DNA from: Hyphomicrobiales bacterium
GTDB taxonomy: Bacteria > Pseudomonadota > Alphaproteobacteria > Rhizobiales > Xanthobacteraceae
Direction of reading: 5' to 3'
Assembly: GCA_023266695.1 (NCBI GenBank)
Contig: JAHFPO010000118.1
Location: 1 to 7,374 of the forward strand
DNA length: 7,374 nt
Shown: one piece after another, positions 1-5,885 of the stretch
Numbering within the stretch: the first letter of the stretch is position 1
Layout: the number at the start of each line of letters is the position of its first letter
Position numbers and translations under genes: made by a program
The notes under the pieces: generated by a model
What the model saw: the letters and a program-made list of their open reading frames with translations, nothing else
The model's database searches: none
Told to the model about the DNA's origin: nothing

Positions 1-2
1 TC

Positions 3-137
3 GATTCCGTGCTGGTGCTCGCGCGCAAGACCGCCCGCATCGCCTTCGTCGCCGACAATCCCGGCAAGTGGATGATCCACTGCCACATCCTCGAGCATCA
101 GGAGAGCGGCATGGCGACTTGGTTCGAGGTGACGTAA
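3..137 (+). CDS. Multicopper oxidase, C-terminal end (5' part outside window)
   Basis: Only the last 44 codons are present, read in frame from base 3 to the TAA at 135-137. The fragment has the C-terminal copper-binding signature of multicopper oxidases: HCHILEH followed by QESGM. In this family the two His flanking the Cys belong to the trinuclear copper centre, the Cys links it to the type 1 copper, and the later His and the Met are type 1 copper ligands. The preceding stretch DNPGKWMIHCH is also typical of laccase-like and CueO-like enzymes. Such proteins are usually exported and oxidise cuprous ion, phenols or other reductants with oxygen. Which subfamily it belongs to cannot be told from this end alone, and a signal peptide would lie off the window. 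The stop codon lies inside a strong hairpin. The gene converges on nnr. Confidence 0.88.
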   Translation, partial: DSVLVLARKTARIAFVADNPGKWMIHCHILEHQESGMATWFEVT

Positions 138-162
138 GCGCGACGAAGTCGTGCTTACGTCA
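130..162. repeat. 15-bp hairpin overlapping the oxidase stop codon
   Basis: Arms 130-144 and 148-162 pair almost completely, with one G-T pair at 140/152, around a three-base GAA loop. The core arms read GACGTAAGC and GCTTACGTC. The TAA stop of the oxidase gene is inside the left arm. No T-run follows on either strand, so it is not a classical intrinsic terminator. It may stabilise mRNA 3' ends or be half of a two-hairpin repeat together with the adjacent element. Confidence 0.75.
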
Positions 163-202
163 TCCCGGGCGAGCGACGCACTAGTGGCGCGAGACCCGGG
201 AT
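162..202. repeat. REP-like palindromic element (CCCGGGAT arms)
   Basis: Outer arms ATCCCGGG (162-169) and CCCGGGAT (195-202) are perfectly complementary. The interior has the perfect 8-bp palindrome CACTAGTG at 179-186, flanked by partly pairing GC-rich bases. The form GTCATCCCGGG...GCGAGACCCGGGATCC resembles intergenic palindromes found in many copies in Hyphomicrobiales genomes; that comparison is from memory. It lies between two convergent genes, the usual place for such elements. It might act as a transcription barrier for both genes, but has no T-run. Confidence 0.65.
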
Positions 203-216
203 CCAGAAGCGCCACC

Positions 217-1725
217 TCAACGCGACAGGTGCTCCGCGATCAGCCGGCTGAGCACGCTGGGCAGAACCTCGGGCAAATCTTCCGCGATCAGGCCCGGTCC
301 GAATTCATTGCCGCATTCGCCGTGCAGCCAGACCGCCGCGCAGGCGGCCTCGAAGCAGGGCATGCCCTGGGCGAGCAATCCCGCCCCAAAACCCGCGAGC
401 ACGTCGCCGGCGCCCGCGGTGGCGAGCCAGGGCGGAGCGTTGGCGGCGATGGCGGCCCTTCCGTCGGGGGCGGCGACCACGGTGTCCGGCCCCTTGAGCA
501 GGACCACTGCGCCTAGCCTCGTGGCGGAAAATCGTACCTTTTCAATTTTCAATTCCATATCAATGATTTGCGCTTTCCGGTTGAACAGCTGCTTGAATTC
601 TCCCTCATGCGGGGTGACGACCGCGCTCGCCGCCGGTTTGATCGTCTTGGCGAGCAGATCGGCCGCCCCCGCGTAGCTCGTCAGCGCATCGGCATCGAGG
701 ACGAGCGCGCGCCCGGCCTTGGCCGCCGCCGCTACGCATTCGCGGGTCGCCCTTCCCACCCCCTGACCGGGCCCGGCGACAACCACCTTGATCCGCCGGT
801 CGGCGAGGAGCTTGGCGAGCCCCTTGGCACCATCCGCTTCCCGCACCATCACGGCAGTGAGGCTCGCGGCGAGCACCGGCAGCGCCGCCTTCGGCGCCGC
901 CACCGTGACCAGCCCCGCACCCGCCCTGAGCGCCGCCCGCGCCGCCAGCCGCGCCGCCCCGGTCGCATGCATGGGCCCGCTCACCACCACGGCATGGCCG
1001 CGGTCGTATTTGTGACCGTCGATGCGCGGCAGCGGAAACCGATCCCGCCACAACGCCGGCTCGTTGGCGAAAGTTTTCGGCTTTAGCGCTGCGACCGTCG
1101 CATCGGCAATGCCGATGTCGGCGATGGTCACGCGCCCGGCATGAAGCCGCCCCGGCAACAGCAGATGGCCTGGCTTGCGGCGGCAGAAGGTGACGGTTTC
1201 GTCTGCCTTGACGGCGGCGCCGCGCACTTTCCCGGTCGCGCCGTCGATGCCGCTCGGGAGATCGACCGCGACGATCGGAACCTTCGCCGCGGCCACGGTC
1301 TCCACCGCCGATCGCGCCGTTCCTTCAAGATCGCGCGAGAGGCCGGCGCCGAACAGCGCATCGATGATGACGCCGGCATCGGCAAGCGCCGCAGGCGAGA
1401 TGCGCTCGACCGACTCGGGCCAGCCTTTGGCGGCCTCGGCCGCGTCGCCGGTGAGCGCTTCGCGCGTTCCCAGCAACAGCACCCGCACCCGATAGCCGCG
1501 CTCGCGCAGAATACGGGCAGCGACAAAACCATCGCCGCCGTTGTTACCGGGCCCGCAGGCGACAATGACCCGCGTGCCGAGCGAATGACGGGCGGCGACC
1601 GTATCGGCAACCGCCCTCCCGGCCCGTTCCATCAAGGCGATGCCGGGGGTGCCGGCGGCGACGGTGCGCCGGTCGGCTTCCGCCATTTCCGTGGGGGTCA
1701 GCAGTTCGTGCGTGGCCAGAGACAT
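217..1725 (-). CDS. nnr: Bifunctional NAD(P)H-hydrate epimerase / ADP-dependent NAD(P)H-hydrate dehydratase
   Basis: A 502-residue cytosolic repair enzyme. It interconverts the R and S forms of hydrated NAD(P)H and dehydrates the S form back to NAD(P)H, using ADP in bacteria. Residues about 1-215 are the YjeF N-terminal epimerase domain, with PGNNGGDG at 59-66, DALFGAGL at 122-129 and DLPSGIDG at 155-162; Asp155 is the likely catalytic residue by family analogy. Residues about 225-500 are the ribokinase-like dehydratase domain, with HKYDRG at 238-243, GPGQG at 318-322, LDADALT at 343-349, TPHEGEF at 371-377 and the ATAGAGD nucleotide/anion-hole motif at 435-441. Length and domain order match the usual fused bacterial enzyme. 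The ATG is preceded by GAAAGGACG, an SD-like stretch rather close to the start. The next Met is residue 14, which would cut the N-terminal helix, so the first ATG is preferred. It is divergent from glnB and convergent with the oxidase gene. No frameshift or missing motif is seen. Confidence 0.97.
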   Translation of the reverse strand: MSLATHELLTPTEMAEADRRTVAAGTPGIALMERAGRAVADTVAARHSLGTRVIVACGPGNNGGDGFVAARILRERGYRVRVLLLGTREALTGDAAEAAKGWPESVERISPAALADAGVIIDALFGAGLSRDLEGTARSAVETVAAAKVPIVAVDLPSGIDGATGKVRGAAVKADETVTFCRRKPGHLLLPGRLHAGRVTIADIGIADATVAALKPKTFANEPALWRDRFPLPRIDGHKYDRGHAVVVSGPMHATGAARLAARAALRAGAGLVTVAAPKAALPVLAASLTAVMVREADGAKGLAKLLADRRIKVVVAGPGQGVGRATRECVAAAAKAGRALVLDADALTSYAGAADLLAKTIKPAASAVVTPHEGEFKQLFNRKAQIIDMELKIEKVRFSATRLGAVVLLKGPDTVVAAPDGRAAIAANAPPWLATAGAGDVLAGFGAGLLAQGMPCFEAACAAVWLHGECGNEFGPGLIAEDLPEVLPSVLSRLIAEHLSR

Positions 1726-1784
1726 CGTCCTTTCGTCTGAGTTCGCGAGCTTGCGCCCGAGCCCCGATGCTACCTCACCAGCTC

Positions 1785-1806
1785 CGATCGGACCGCAAGC
1801 CGATCG
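1785..1806. repeat. 7-bp inverted repeat upstream of nnr, possible operator
   Basis: CGATCGG (1785-1791) and CCGATCG (1800-1806) are perfectly complementary across an 8-bp spacer. Each arm contains the self-complementary CGATCG. The centre is about 70 bp before the nnr ATG. It could be a regulator site or an mRNA leader hairpin for nnr; no regulator family is recognised. Confidence 0.5.
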
Positions 1807-1846
1807 TTATTCCGACGCGCCATTCCATGGCGACGCCGGATGCGCT

Positions 1847-1883
1847 TGCATATTCCTTGGGCGACATGCACAAAAGCTAAGCA
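1847..1883 (+). promoter_or_regulatory. Two candidate NtrC (NRI) binding sites
   Basis: Both sites follow the TGC-N11-GCA layout of NtrC sites. Site A at 1847-1863 has TGC and GCG ends, so one end base is off. Site B at 1867-1883 starts TGCACAA and ends AAGCA, with both ends exact and a good left half. Against the 14 specified bases of TGCACYA-N3-TGGTGCA, I count about 8 matches for A and 9 for B. Their centres are 20 bp apart, near two helical turns, which suits cooperative binding of NtrC dimers. They lie about 118 and 138 bp before the predicted start of transcription, a normal enhancer distance for sigma-54 promoters. Confidence 0.5.
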
Positions 1884-1966
1884 TAGGCTCCTATCCGTCC
1901 CCGCCGAAACCCCTGGGCTCCCAGCCAATTCCTTGAGTTCCAATGTGTTTTCTGACCGCGCATGGC

Positions 1967-1982
1967 TGGCATGGACCCTGCT
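1967..1982 (+). promoter_or_regulatory. Sigma-54 (RpoN) -24/-12 promoter for glnB-glnA
   Basis: TGGCATGGACCCTGCT matches the RpoN consensus TGGCACG-N4-TTGCW at all but two specified bases. The invariant GG (1968-1969) and GC (1980-1981) have the required 10-bp spacing. Transcription would start near 1993, giving a leader of about 48 nt before the glnB ATG. The nearby NtrC-like sites and the downstream glnB-glnA genes agree with nitrogen-limitation control, as established for glnB in Bradyrhizobium and other alphaproteobacteria. Confidence 0.78.
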
Positions 1983-2040
1983 ACCGCTGTCCCGGTTGAG
2001 CGGCGCGCGGCGGGGCGATCAGACCTCATGAGGAAACGCG

Positions 2041-2379
2041 ATGAAGAAGATCGAGGCCATCATCAAGCCCTTCAAGCTCGACGAAGTGAAGGAGGCGCTG
2101 CAGGAGGCCGGACTCCTGGGTATTACCGTGACCGAGGCCAAGGGCTTCGGGCGCCAGAAGGGCCATACCGAGCTTTATCGCGGCGCCGAATATGTCGTCG
2201 ATTTCCTGCCCAAGGTGAAGATCGAGATCGTGCTCGGCGATGAAATGGTGGAGAAAGCCATCGAGGCGATCCGGCGCGCCGCGCAAACTGGCCGCATTGG
2301 CGACGGCAAGATTTTCGTCTCCAATATCGAGGAGGCGATCCGCATCCGCACCGGCGAATCGGGAATCGACGCGATCTGA
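2041..2379 (+). CDS. glnB: Nitrogen regulatory protein PII
   Basis: A 112-residue protein, the standard length for PII, and very close to E. coli GlnB throughout. PII is a cytosolic trimer that senses 2-oxoglutarate and ATP/ADP, is uridylylated by GlnD when glutamine is low, and controls NtrB (hence NtrC) and the adenylyltransferase GlnE acting on glutamine synthetase. The N-terminus MKKIEAIIKPFKLDEVKEAL is diagnostic. The T-loop sequence ELYRGAEYVVDF (44-55) carries the uridylylation site Tyr51. The B-loop TGRIGDGKIFV (83-93) binds nucleotide, and the C-terminal RIRTGESG completes the cleft. GlnB is preferred over GlnK because the neighbour is glnA, not amtB. The start is supported by GAGGA six bases upstream. 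It is first in an operon with glnA, probably driven by the RpoN promoter at 1967-1982. Confidence 0.98.
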   Translation: MKKIEAIIKPFKLDEVKEALQEAGLLGITVTEAKGFGRQKGHTELYRGAEYVVDFLPKVKIEIVLGDEMVEKAIEAIRRAAQTGRIGDGKIFVSNIEEAIRIRTGESGIDAI

Positions 2380-2406
2380 CTGGAGCGGTACTCAATTTTT
2401 CCATGA

Positions 2407-2420
2407 CCTCGGGCCCGAGG
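2407..2420 (+). repeat. 14-nt palindrome between glnB and glnA
   Basis: CCTCGGGCCCGAGG is a perfect palindrome in the 67-bp glnB-glnA gap. In RNA it could fold as a 5-bp stem with a GGCC loop. It ends 10 bases before the glnA ribosome site GAGGGGG (2431-2437) and has no T-run after it. It is more likely an mRNA processing or stability element, or a protein site, than a terminator. Confidence 0.6.
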
Positions 2421-2446
2421 GATTGAAGCAGAGGGGGTAAGTCTCA

Positions 2447-3856
2447 ATGACCAGCGCCAATGAAGTCCTCAAAATGATGAAGGACAACGACGTCAAGTAC
2501 GTCGACTGCCGCTTCACCGACCCGCGCGGAAAGTGGCAACACGTCACCTTCGATGTGAGTTTGTTCAACCAGGACGCCTTCGCCGAGGGCGTCATGTTCG
2601 ACGGTTCCTCGATCGCCGGCTGGAAGGCGATCCATGAATCCGACATGAACCTGATGCCGGACCCGGAGACCGCGGTCATCGACCCGTTCTTCGCCGAGAC
2701 TACGCTCTCGGTGGTTTGCGACGTGCTGGAGCCGATGACCGGCGAACCCTACAACCGCGACCCGCGTTCGATCGCGAAGAAGGCGGTCGCTTATCTGAAA
2801 TCGACCGGCGCCGGCGACACCGCTTATTTCGGCCCCGAGGCCGAGTTCTTCGTGTTCGACGACGTGCGCTTCTCCTCCGATCCCTACAACTCGGGCTATC
2901 GGATCGACTCGACCGAATTGCCCACCAATTCCGGCACCGAGTATGAGGGCGGCAATCTTGGCCACCGCATGCGTACCAAGGGCGGCTATTTCCCGGTGCC
3001 GCCGCAGGATTCGGCGCAGGACATGCGCTCCGAGATGTTGGGCGCCATGGCCAAGATGGGCGTCGCCGTCGAGAAGCACCACCACGAAGTGGGCGCCGCC
3101 CAGCACGAGCTCGGCATGAAATTCTCGCCGCTCGTGAAGATGGCCGACCAGATGCAAATCTACAAATATTGCATCCACATGGTCGCCAATATCTACGGCA
3201 AGACCGCCACCTTCATGCCGAAGCCCGTCTATGGCGACAACGGCTCCGGCATGCACTGCCACCAGTCGATCTGGAAAGGCTCGACGCCGACCTTCGCCGG
3301 CAACAAATACGCCGATCTCTCCGACAACGCATTGCACTACATCGCCGGCATCCTGAAACACGCCCGCACCATCAACGCCTTCGCCAACCCGACCACCAAC
3401 AGCTACAAGCGGCTGGTGCCGGGCTTCGAGGCGCCGGTGCTGCTCGCCTATTCGGTGCGCAACCGCTCGGCCGGCTGTCGGATTCCCTTGGCCTCCTCGC
3501 CCAAGGGCAAACGCGTCGAGGTGCGTTATCCCGATCCGTGCGCCAACCCGTATCTCGCTTTCTCGGCCATGCTGCTAGCGGGACTCGACGGGATTGTGAA
3601 CAAGCTTGATCCGGGCGCGGCCGTCGACAAGGACCTCTACGACCTGCCGCCGAAGGAGTTGAAGAAGATTCCGACCGTGTGCGGGAGCTTGCGCGAGGCG
3701 ATCGGCTATCTCGACAAGGATCGAGAGTTCCTGAAAAAGGGCGGCGTGTTCGACGACGATTTCATCGACTCCTACATCGGTCTCAAAATGCAGGAGATTA
3801 TCCGCTTCGAGCACGCGCCTCATCCAGTCGAGTTCGACATGTACTATTCGGCGTGA
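2447..3856 (+). CDS. glnA: Type I glutamine synthetase (adenylylation-regulated)
   Basis: A 469-residue subunit of the cytosolic dodecamer that makes glutamine from glutamate, ammonia and ATP, the entry step of ammonium assimilation. The N-terminal beta-grasp part includes FDGSSIAGW (51-59). The catalytic part shows GPEAEFF with metal ligands Glu131 and Glu133, the HHHEVGAAQHELG segment (211-223), NGSGMHCHQS (265-274) with metal and ATP-binding residues, NPTTNSYKRLVPGFEAP (314-330) including the Glu-flap region, NRSAG (339-343) and RYPDP (360-364). DLYDLPP at 396-402 places the adenylylation tyrosine at Tyr398, as in E. coli (Tyr397). The usual C-terminus FDMYYSA is intact. The start has GAGGGGG nine bases upstream. 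It is co-directional with glnB, so PII and its main target enzyme are made together. An intrinsic terminator follows. Confidence 0.99.
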   Translation: MTSANEVLKMMKDNDVKYVDCRFTDPRGKWQHVTFDVSLFNQDAFAEGVMFDGSSIAGWKAIHESDMNLMPDPETAVIDPFFAETTLSVVCDVLEPMTGEPYNRDPRSIAKKAVAYLKSTGAGDTAYFGPEAEFFVFDDVRFSSDPYNSGYRIDSTELPTNSGTEYEGGNLGHRMRTKGGYFPVPPQDSAQDMRSEMLGAMAKMGVAVEKHHHEVGAAQHELGMKFSPLVKMADQMQIYKYCIHMVANIYGKTATFMPKPVYGDNGSGMHCHQSIWKGSTPTFAGNKYADLSDNALHYIAGILKHARTINAFANPTTNSYKRLVPGFEAPVLLAYSVRNRSAGCRIPLASSPKGKRVEVRYPDPCANPYLAFSAMLLAGLDGIVNKLDPGAAVDKDLYDLPPKELKKIPTVCGSLREAIGYLDKDREFLKKGGVFDDDFIDSYIGLKMQEIIRFEHAPHPVEFDMYYSA

Positions 3857-3878
3857 GTTTCTCCCCAACCTCCCAAGC

Positions 3879-3908
3879 AAACGGGGCGCCATGGCGCCCC
3901 GTTTTTTT
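3879..3908 (+). terminator. Rho-independent terminator of glnB-glnA
   Basis: A perfect 22-nt palindrome at 3881-3902, with left half ACGGGGCGCCA, forms a very GC-rich stem that extends by A-T pairs to 3879/3904. It is followed by seven T (3902-3908), 23 bases after the glnA stop. On the minus strand the hairpin is followed by only three T, so it should mainly stop plus-strand transcription, while still being a roadblock for the minus-strand small gene. Confidence 0.93.
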
Positions 3909-3926
3909 GTGGGCAGGAATAGCCGT

Positions 3927-4142
3927 TCAGATCATGACGAGGAGCGCCGCGATCAGCGCCACCGCCGCCGCATAAGCGAACGGATGGCGCGGTCGATGCA
4001 GGCTCAGATAGTCGCGGACGAGCGCGCGATGGAATTCATCGGCCGATTGATGCATGCAGACGAGCGCGCAGCCCGCCCGCTCCGCCGCTTGATTGAGCCG
4101 GGCGAGTTCATCGAGAACCTTCCTGGTCGCTCCCATCGCCAT
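3927..4142 (-). CDS. Hypothetical small protein with C-terminal membrane tail
   Basis: An open frame of 71 codons from the ATG at 4140-4142. A GTG at 4155-4157 would give 76 residues and an ATG at 4134-4136 would give 69. None of these starts has a clear ribosome site, so the start is uncertain. The first ~50 residues are soluble-looking and probably helical, with Leu, Glu, Arg and Ala. A basic HRPRHP stretch follows, then the hydrophobic FAYAAAVALIAALLVMI, which runs to the last residue. This pattern suggests a tail-anchored inner-membrane protein with its N-terminus in the cytoplasm. Two Cys (CALVC) and nearby His are visible. About three quarters of third codon positions are G or C, as expected for a real gene here. 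It lies downstream of the cyclase genes on the same strand and converges with glnA. I do not recognise a family; a chance open frame remains possible. Confidence 0.45.
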   Translation of the reverse strand: MAMGATRKVLDELARLNQAAERAGCALVCMHQSADEFHRALVRDYLSLHRPRHPFAYAAAVALIAALLVMI

Positions 4143-4176
4143 GATGGGATCTAACACCGGAATGGTTAACGGGTTC

Positions 4177-4195
4177 CCACCGCGCGGGTCGGTGG
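4177..4195 (-). repeat. Short hairpin between cyclase gene and small ORF
   Basis: CCACCG (4177-4182) and CGGTGG (4190-4195) can pair around a 7-base loop. It sits 26 bases after the stop of the downstream cyclase gene on the minus strand. No T-run follows, so at most it is a weak terminator or mRNA 3'-end stabiliser. Confidence 0.3.
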
Positions 4196-4220
4196 TCCGG
4201 GCGAGAGCACGGGGCAGAAC

Positions 4221-5567
4221 TTACGAGCTCGCCGCCGGATTGGAGAGCGCGCTGCGGCGCAGGCCGTCCCCGGTGCGCTCGTCGGCGGGAGCAACGTTCG
4301 GACTCGCCATCAAGCCGAGCGTGACCGCGACCAGCCGCGGGTCGGCACGTTCCTCCGACGATCGCGACGGCCGCCATTCGCCGCGGGGAGCGCGGCGGGC
4401 CCGGTCGGCATAGGCATCGGCAACCTCGACCCGGTCCCGCCCGCGCGCCTTGGCCACGTAGAGCGCCTCGTCGGCACGGGTGAGCAACCCTTCAATCTCG
4501 ATGAGATCGTTCTCCGGCACGCTGGCGACACCGACGCTCACGCTGGCGCCGACCTCATAGCCGTCGAGCACGGCGTTCGCTTGCGCGAACGCGACGCGAA
4601 TCCGTTCCGCCGTCAGGGCGGCGGCCTCGGCCCCGGCCCCGAACAGGATGGCGGCGAATTCCTCGCCGCCCAACCGGCCCAGGAGATCGGTCGAGCGCAG
4701 TTCGGAAGCCGCCGTGTCGGTGAAAATCCGCAGCACCCGGTCGCCGACCGCGTGACCGTACCTATCGTTGATGTCCTTGAAACGGTCGAGATCGAACAGG
4801 AGCACCGACACCGGCTGCGGATCCCTCGTCCGCTGCTTCATGCGGCGCGTGGCGGCGTCGAGAAACGCGCGCCGGTTGGCAATGCCGGTGAGCGGATCGA
4901 TCATCGCCGCGGTCTTGTGCTCGAGCTCGGTGCGCTCCTTCGTCATGGCCAGGAGGATGAAGGCGGTGGCGATCATGTAGAGCAGGGATTCGAGCCCGAT
5001 CACCCCGAACCACGCCGCCGAGAAGACCGGCCCGTTCGCCGAAGCCGGCAGTACGATCGTCAACGGGATTTTGACCAGATAGAGAATGCCGTGCATCGAC
5101 AGCATGACGATCAGGGGCAGACGCGAGAGCAGGTTTTCCTGGCGCCCGCGCCAGAATTCGATCGCGGCACCGAACGTATAGGTCGCGATGATCATGGCAC
5201 TGAAAATGACGGGGCCGTCGGGCGTTGCCATAAATCCCGCGATCTGTCCGGCCAACAGCCACGCGATCGCCCCGCCGAAAATGCCGACGAGCGAGATGCG
5301 ATTGCCGTCGAACAGCCGCGCTCCGGTCCAGATCATGCCGCTGGCGACGAACAGCATCGCGTTGGCGATGTCGATCGACCAAAAATTCGACAGCGAACCG
5401 CGGGAGCCGATCAACCAGACCGCAACGCTCGCGACCAAGTGTGCGCAACCCCACCAGGCGAGCGACTGGATCTTGCGTTGCTGATACCAGGCGAAGATGA
5501 GCAGGAAGCCGAGGATCGCGGTGACGGCGATCGTCACCACGAACATGGTTCTGACGTCGAGATCCAT
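4221..5567 (-). CDS. Membrane diguanylate cyclase (7-TM sensor plus GGDEF), downstream copy
   Basis: A 448-residue inner-membrane enzyme predicted to make cyclic di-GMP from two GTP. Residues about 8-208 contain around seven hydrophobic segments (roughly 8-27, 36-54, 63-84, 92-112, 119-137, 149-172, 183-208), with conserved-looking motifs AWWG (37-40), IANA and GARLF. I cannot match this region to MASE, MHYT, CHASE or 7TMR-DISM. After a short linker, the GGDEF domain (about 220-380) shows DPLTGIANRR, FDLDRFKDIND with metal ligand Asp259 and Asn267, GHAVGD with Asp276, the inhibitory I-site RSTD (291-294) and the active site GGEEF (300-304), so it should be active and product-inhibited. A 68-residue Arg/Ala-rich tail follows. 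The ATG at 5567 is chosen over an upstream TTG (5591) because the paralogue aligns from this Met and both have GGGTG just upstream. A paralogue lies 318 bp upstream. Confidence 0.96.
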   Translation of the reverse strand: MDLDVRTMFVVTIAVTAILGFLLIFAWYQQRKIQSLAWWGCAHLVASVAVWLIGSRGSLSNFWSIDIANAMLFVASGMIWTGARLFDGNRISLVGIFGGAIAWLLAGQIAGFMATPDGPVIFSAMIIATYTFGAAIEFWRGRQENLLSRLPLIVMLSMHGILYLVKIPLTIVLPASANGPVFSAAWFGVIGLESLLYMIATAFILLAMTKERTELEHKTAAMIDPLTGIANRRAFLDAATRRMKQRTRDPQPVSVLLFDLDRFKDINDRYGHAVGDRVLRIFTDTAASELRSTDLLGRLGGEEFAAILFGAGAEAAALTAERIRVAFAQANAVLDGYEVGASVSVGVASVPENDLIEIEGLLTRADEALYVAKARGRDRVEVADAYADRARRAPRGEWRPSRSSEERADPRLVAVTLGLMASPNVAPADERTGDGLRRSALSNPAASS

Positions 5568-5885
5568 CGGCCCACCCGAACGCTGTGACAATAGATGGAA
5601 AGACTTCGGTGTGGCCGTATCTATGCCGATAAGCCGCTACGATTCCGCTTAGAGACTCCATAAAAACTGAATCATCGCGCTAATTCGCATCTTCCGAGGA
5701 GCCCCATGCCGAATATCCTCGCGCGAAAAGCGCCGCGTGGCGAGGGTCCGCCGGATTTCGACCTGGAAACCTCGCAATTCTACCCAGCGTGCGAGAAATT
5801 TGATTCAAATGGATCGGATTGCAGGCGGCGGCAAATCCGTCCGCGCGGCAAATGCGCGAGCTCCGCGCACTCCGGCGCCGGGCCG
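5568..5885. other. Intergenic region between the two cyclase genes
   Basis: This 318-bp stretch lies between the stop of the upstream cyclase gene and the chosen start of the downstream one, both on the minus strand, and presumably carries the promoter of the latter. It holds four GANTC sites (5641-5645, 5654-5658, 5669-5673, 5802-5806), three of them within 33 bp, and the 13-bp palindrome ATTTGATTCAAAT at 5798-5810. I found no clear -35/-10 pair, terminator or convincing gene. A plus-strand frame opening at 5706 after GAGGAG runs on into the antisense of the cyclase gene and looks like a shadow. Confidence 0.6.
5798..5810. promoter_or_regulatory. ATTTGATTCAAAT palindrome, possible operator
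   Basis: Arms ATTTGA and TCAAAT are perfectly complementary around one central T. The site contains a GATTC (CcrM-type GANTC) sequence and is AT-rich in a GC-rich surrounding. It lies between the two cyclase genes, 230 bp upstream of the downstream gene's ATG. No regulator is recognised. Confidence 0.35.

Larger units (their letters stand above)
1726..2040. promoter_or_regulatory. Divergent nnr / glnB regulatory region (315 bp)
   Basis: This gap between the divergent starts of nnr and glnB has no convincing gene; the short open frames crossing it lack a ribosome site and overlap the control elements. From left to right it holds the nnr ribosome site, a 7-bp inverted repeat (1785-1806), a short hairpin with CGCCAT/ATGGCG arms (1818-1832), two NtrC-like sites (1847-1883), a CTGGG/CCCAG dyad (1913-1924), a sigma-54 promoter match (1967-1982) and the glnB ribosome site GAGGA (2030-2034), six bases before the ATG. 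I cannot identify a convincing sigma-70 promoter for nnr or a second promoter for glnB by eye, although related glnB genes are known to have tandem promoters. Confidence 0.75.

Noticed and set aside
1141..1740. Plus-strand open frames of up to 199 codons across nnr.
   Set aside because: Antisense to nnr, whose motifs are complete on the minus strand.
1840..2031. Short plus-strand frames in the nnr-glnB gap.
   Set aside because: They cross the NtrC-like sites and the sigma-54 promoter, lack ribosome sites and have no recognisable content.
2444..3361. A 305-codon minus-strand open frame opposite glnA.
   Set aside because: His/Val/Gly-rich antisense shadow of a highly conserved gene.
3891..4154. 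An 87-codon plus-strand frame starting inside the glnA terminator.
   Set aside because: It begins in the terminator stem with no ribosome site and is a charged Arg-rich antisense of the minus-strand frame that ends in a membrane tail.
4158..4170. A TTAACCATT sequence on the minus strand, resembling a CtrA half site.
   Set aside because: No second TTAA at the required 7-bp spacing, and it lies between a gene end and an uncertain small ORF.
4581..5588. A 335-codon plus-strand open frame opposite the downstream cyclase gene.
   Set aside because: Same antisense register and Arg/Asp/Glu-rich composition; no recognisable motif.
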